Shown piece by piece: positions 63,645-64,000 of a stretch of 64,000 bases of DNA. A model generated the notes under the pieces. That model had not been told where the DNA came from and ran no database searches. It worked only from the letters and a program-made list of their open reading frames with translations. The number at the start of each line of letters is the position of its first letter. The first letter of the stretch is position 1. The DNA is from Megalonaias nervosa (taxonomy: Eukaryota > Mollusca > Bivalvia > Unionida > Unionidae), in the NCBI GenBank assembly GCA_016617855.1, contig JAECUM010016702.1:16934-80933 (forward strand). Reading direction: 5' to 3'. Both the position numbers and the translations under genes were made by a program.

Positions 63645-64000
63645 CTGTCGAAAATACAATAGATGTATTTATGTACATATCCGGGTAACATGTATTCTAC
63701 GTCTTTTCTTAAACAAAAGTTGTTTAGCACACGAATAAAGATGTTTTTCTTGTTCTTAAAAAATATTTTATTTATGTCTGAAGAGAAATTGTTCATATTT
63801 TCAAGTGAAATTATCGATTTTATGACCACTTAAAAGTATAATAATGTATCTTCTCAAAATAAAGAATTTTTTTGTTGTATGTAAGTTGCGTGCTCTTATT
63901 ATTTCTACCAAAGAAACGACGTACAATGATTCAAGGTGATAAACAGAGCTCAAACAAATGGATGAAAAGCACGTAAATGTAATAAACCCGAATAATTGTT
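63645..64000. other. Probable intron of STING paralogue 2
   Basis: AT-rich, no further exon recognised before the window ends. Confidence 0.4.

Overview
The window is eukaryotic, AT-rich and intron-rich, with many microsatellites, minisatellites, tRNA-derived SINEs and small inverted-repeat elements. A TIR-STING gene is spread over seven small exons on the + strand. That architecture (N-terminal TIR followed by a STING cyclic-dinucleotide domain) is known from bivalves, so a marine bivalve or related mollusc is the most likely source. This is inference from the gene content; no species is assigned.

Layout. (1) 1.4-21.5 kb, + strand: 3' part of a TIR-STING gene (exons 1399-1484, 6406-6820, 9197-9295, 9921-9941, 17554-17828, 18335-18539, 21389-21468). 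Its introns hold a ~750 bp inverted repeat, a LINE remnant, a pogo-like non-autonomous element, minisatellites and a SINE. (2) 21.5-36.3 kb: no gene recognised; degenerate ~140 bp repeats, a 42-47 bp minisatellite, a segmental duplication and SINEs. (3) 36331-52235: one complete endogenous Polinton/Maverick (adintovirus-like) element of 15,905 bp, with 233 bp terminal inverted repeats (about 97% identical by eye) and a 5 bp target duplication AGCCA. (4) 52.2-53.4 kb: remains of an older Polinton-like fibre gene into which the younger element inserted, then a SINE. (5) 59.9-63.6 kb, - strand: last two exons of a second STING paralogue, convergent with the first.

The viral element carries, left to right: packaging ATPase (-), zinc-ribbon/PLA2 protein (+), retroviral-type integrase (+), SF1 helicase with C-terminal HNH (-), protein-primed family B DNA polymerase (-), small zinc-ribbon protein (+), a broken HNH endonuclease (+), a ~1.6 kb non-coding block loaded with repeats, an unknown small gene (+), and a compact leftward block of virion genes: two structural proteins, core-protein/adenain-like protease fusion, double-jelly-roll major capsid protein, small core-like protein, Q/E-rich minor protein and coiled-coil protein. 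ATPase, PLA2 protein, zinc-ribbon protein and capsid protein are open. Integrase, helicase, polymerase, protease, fibre and several minor proteins carry stops or frameshifts, so the copy cannot be autonomous.

The most notable points are the composite build of the terminal repeats, the nested insertion into an older viral gene, polymerase, helicase and HNH lying on what looks like one broken reading unit, and the position of a DNA-virus relic between two convergent genes of the cGAS-STING antiviral pathway.
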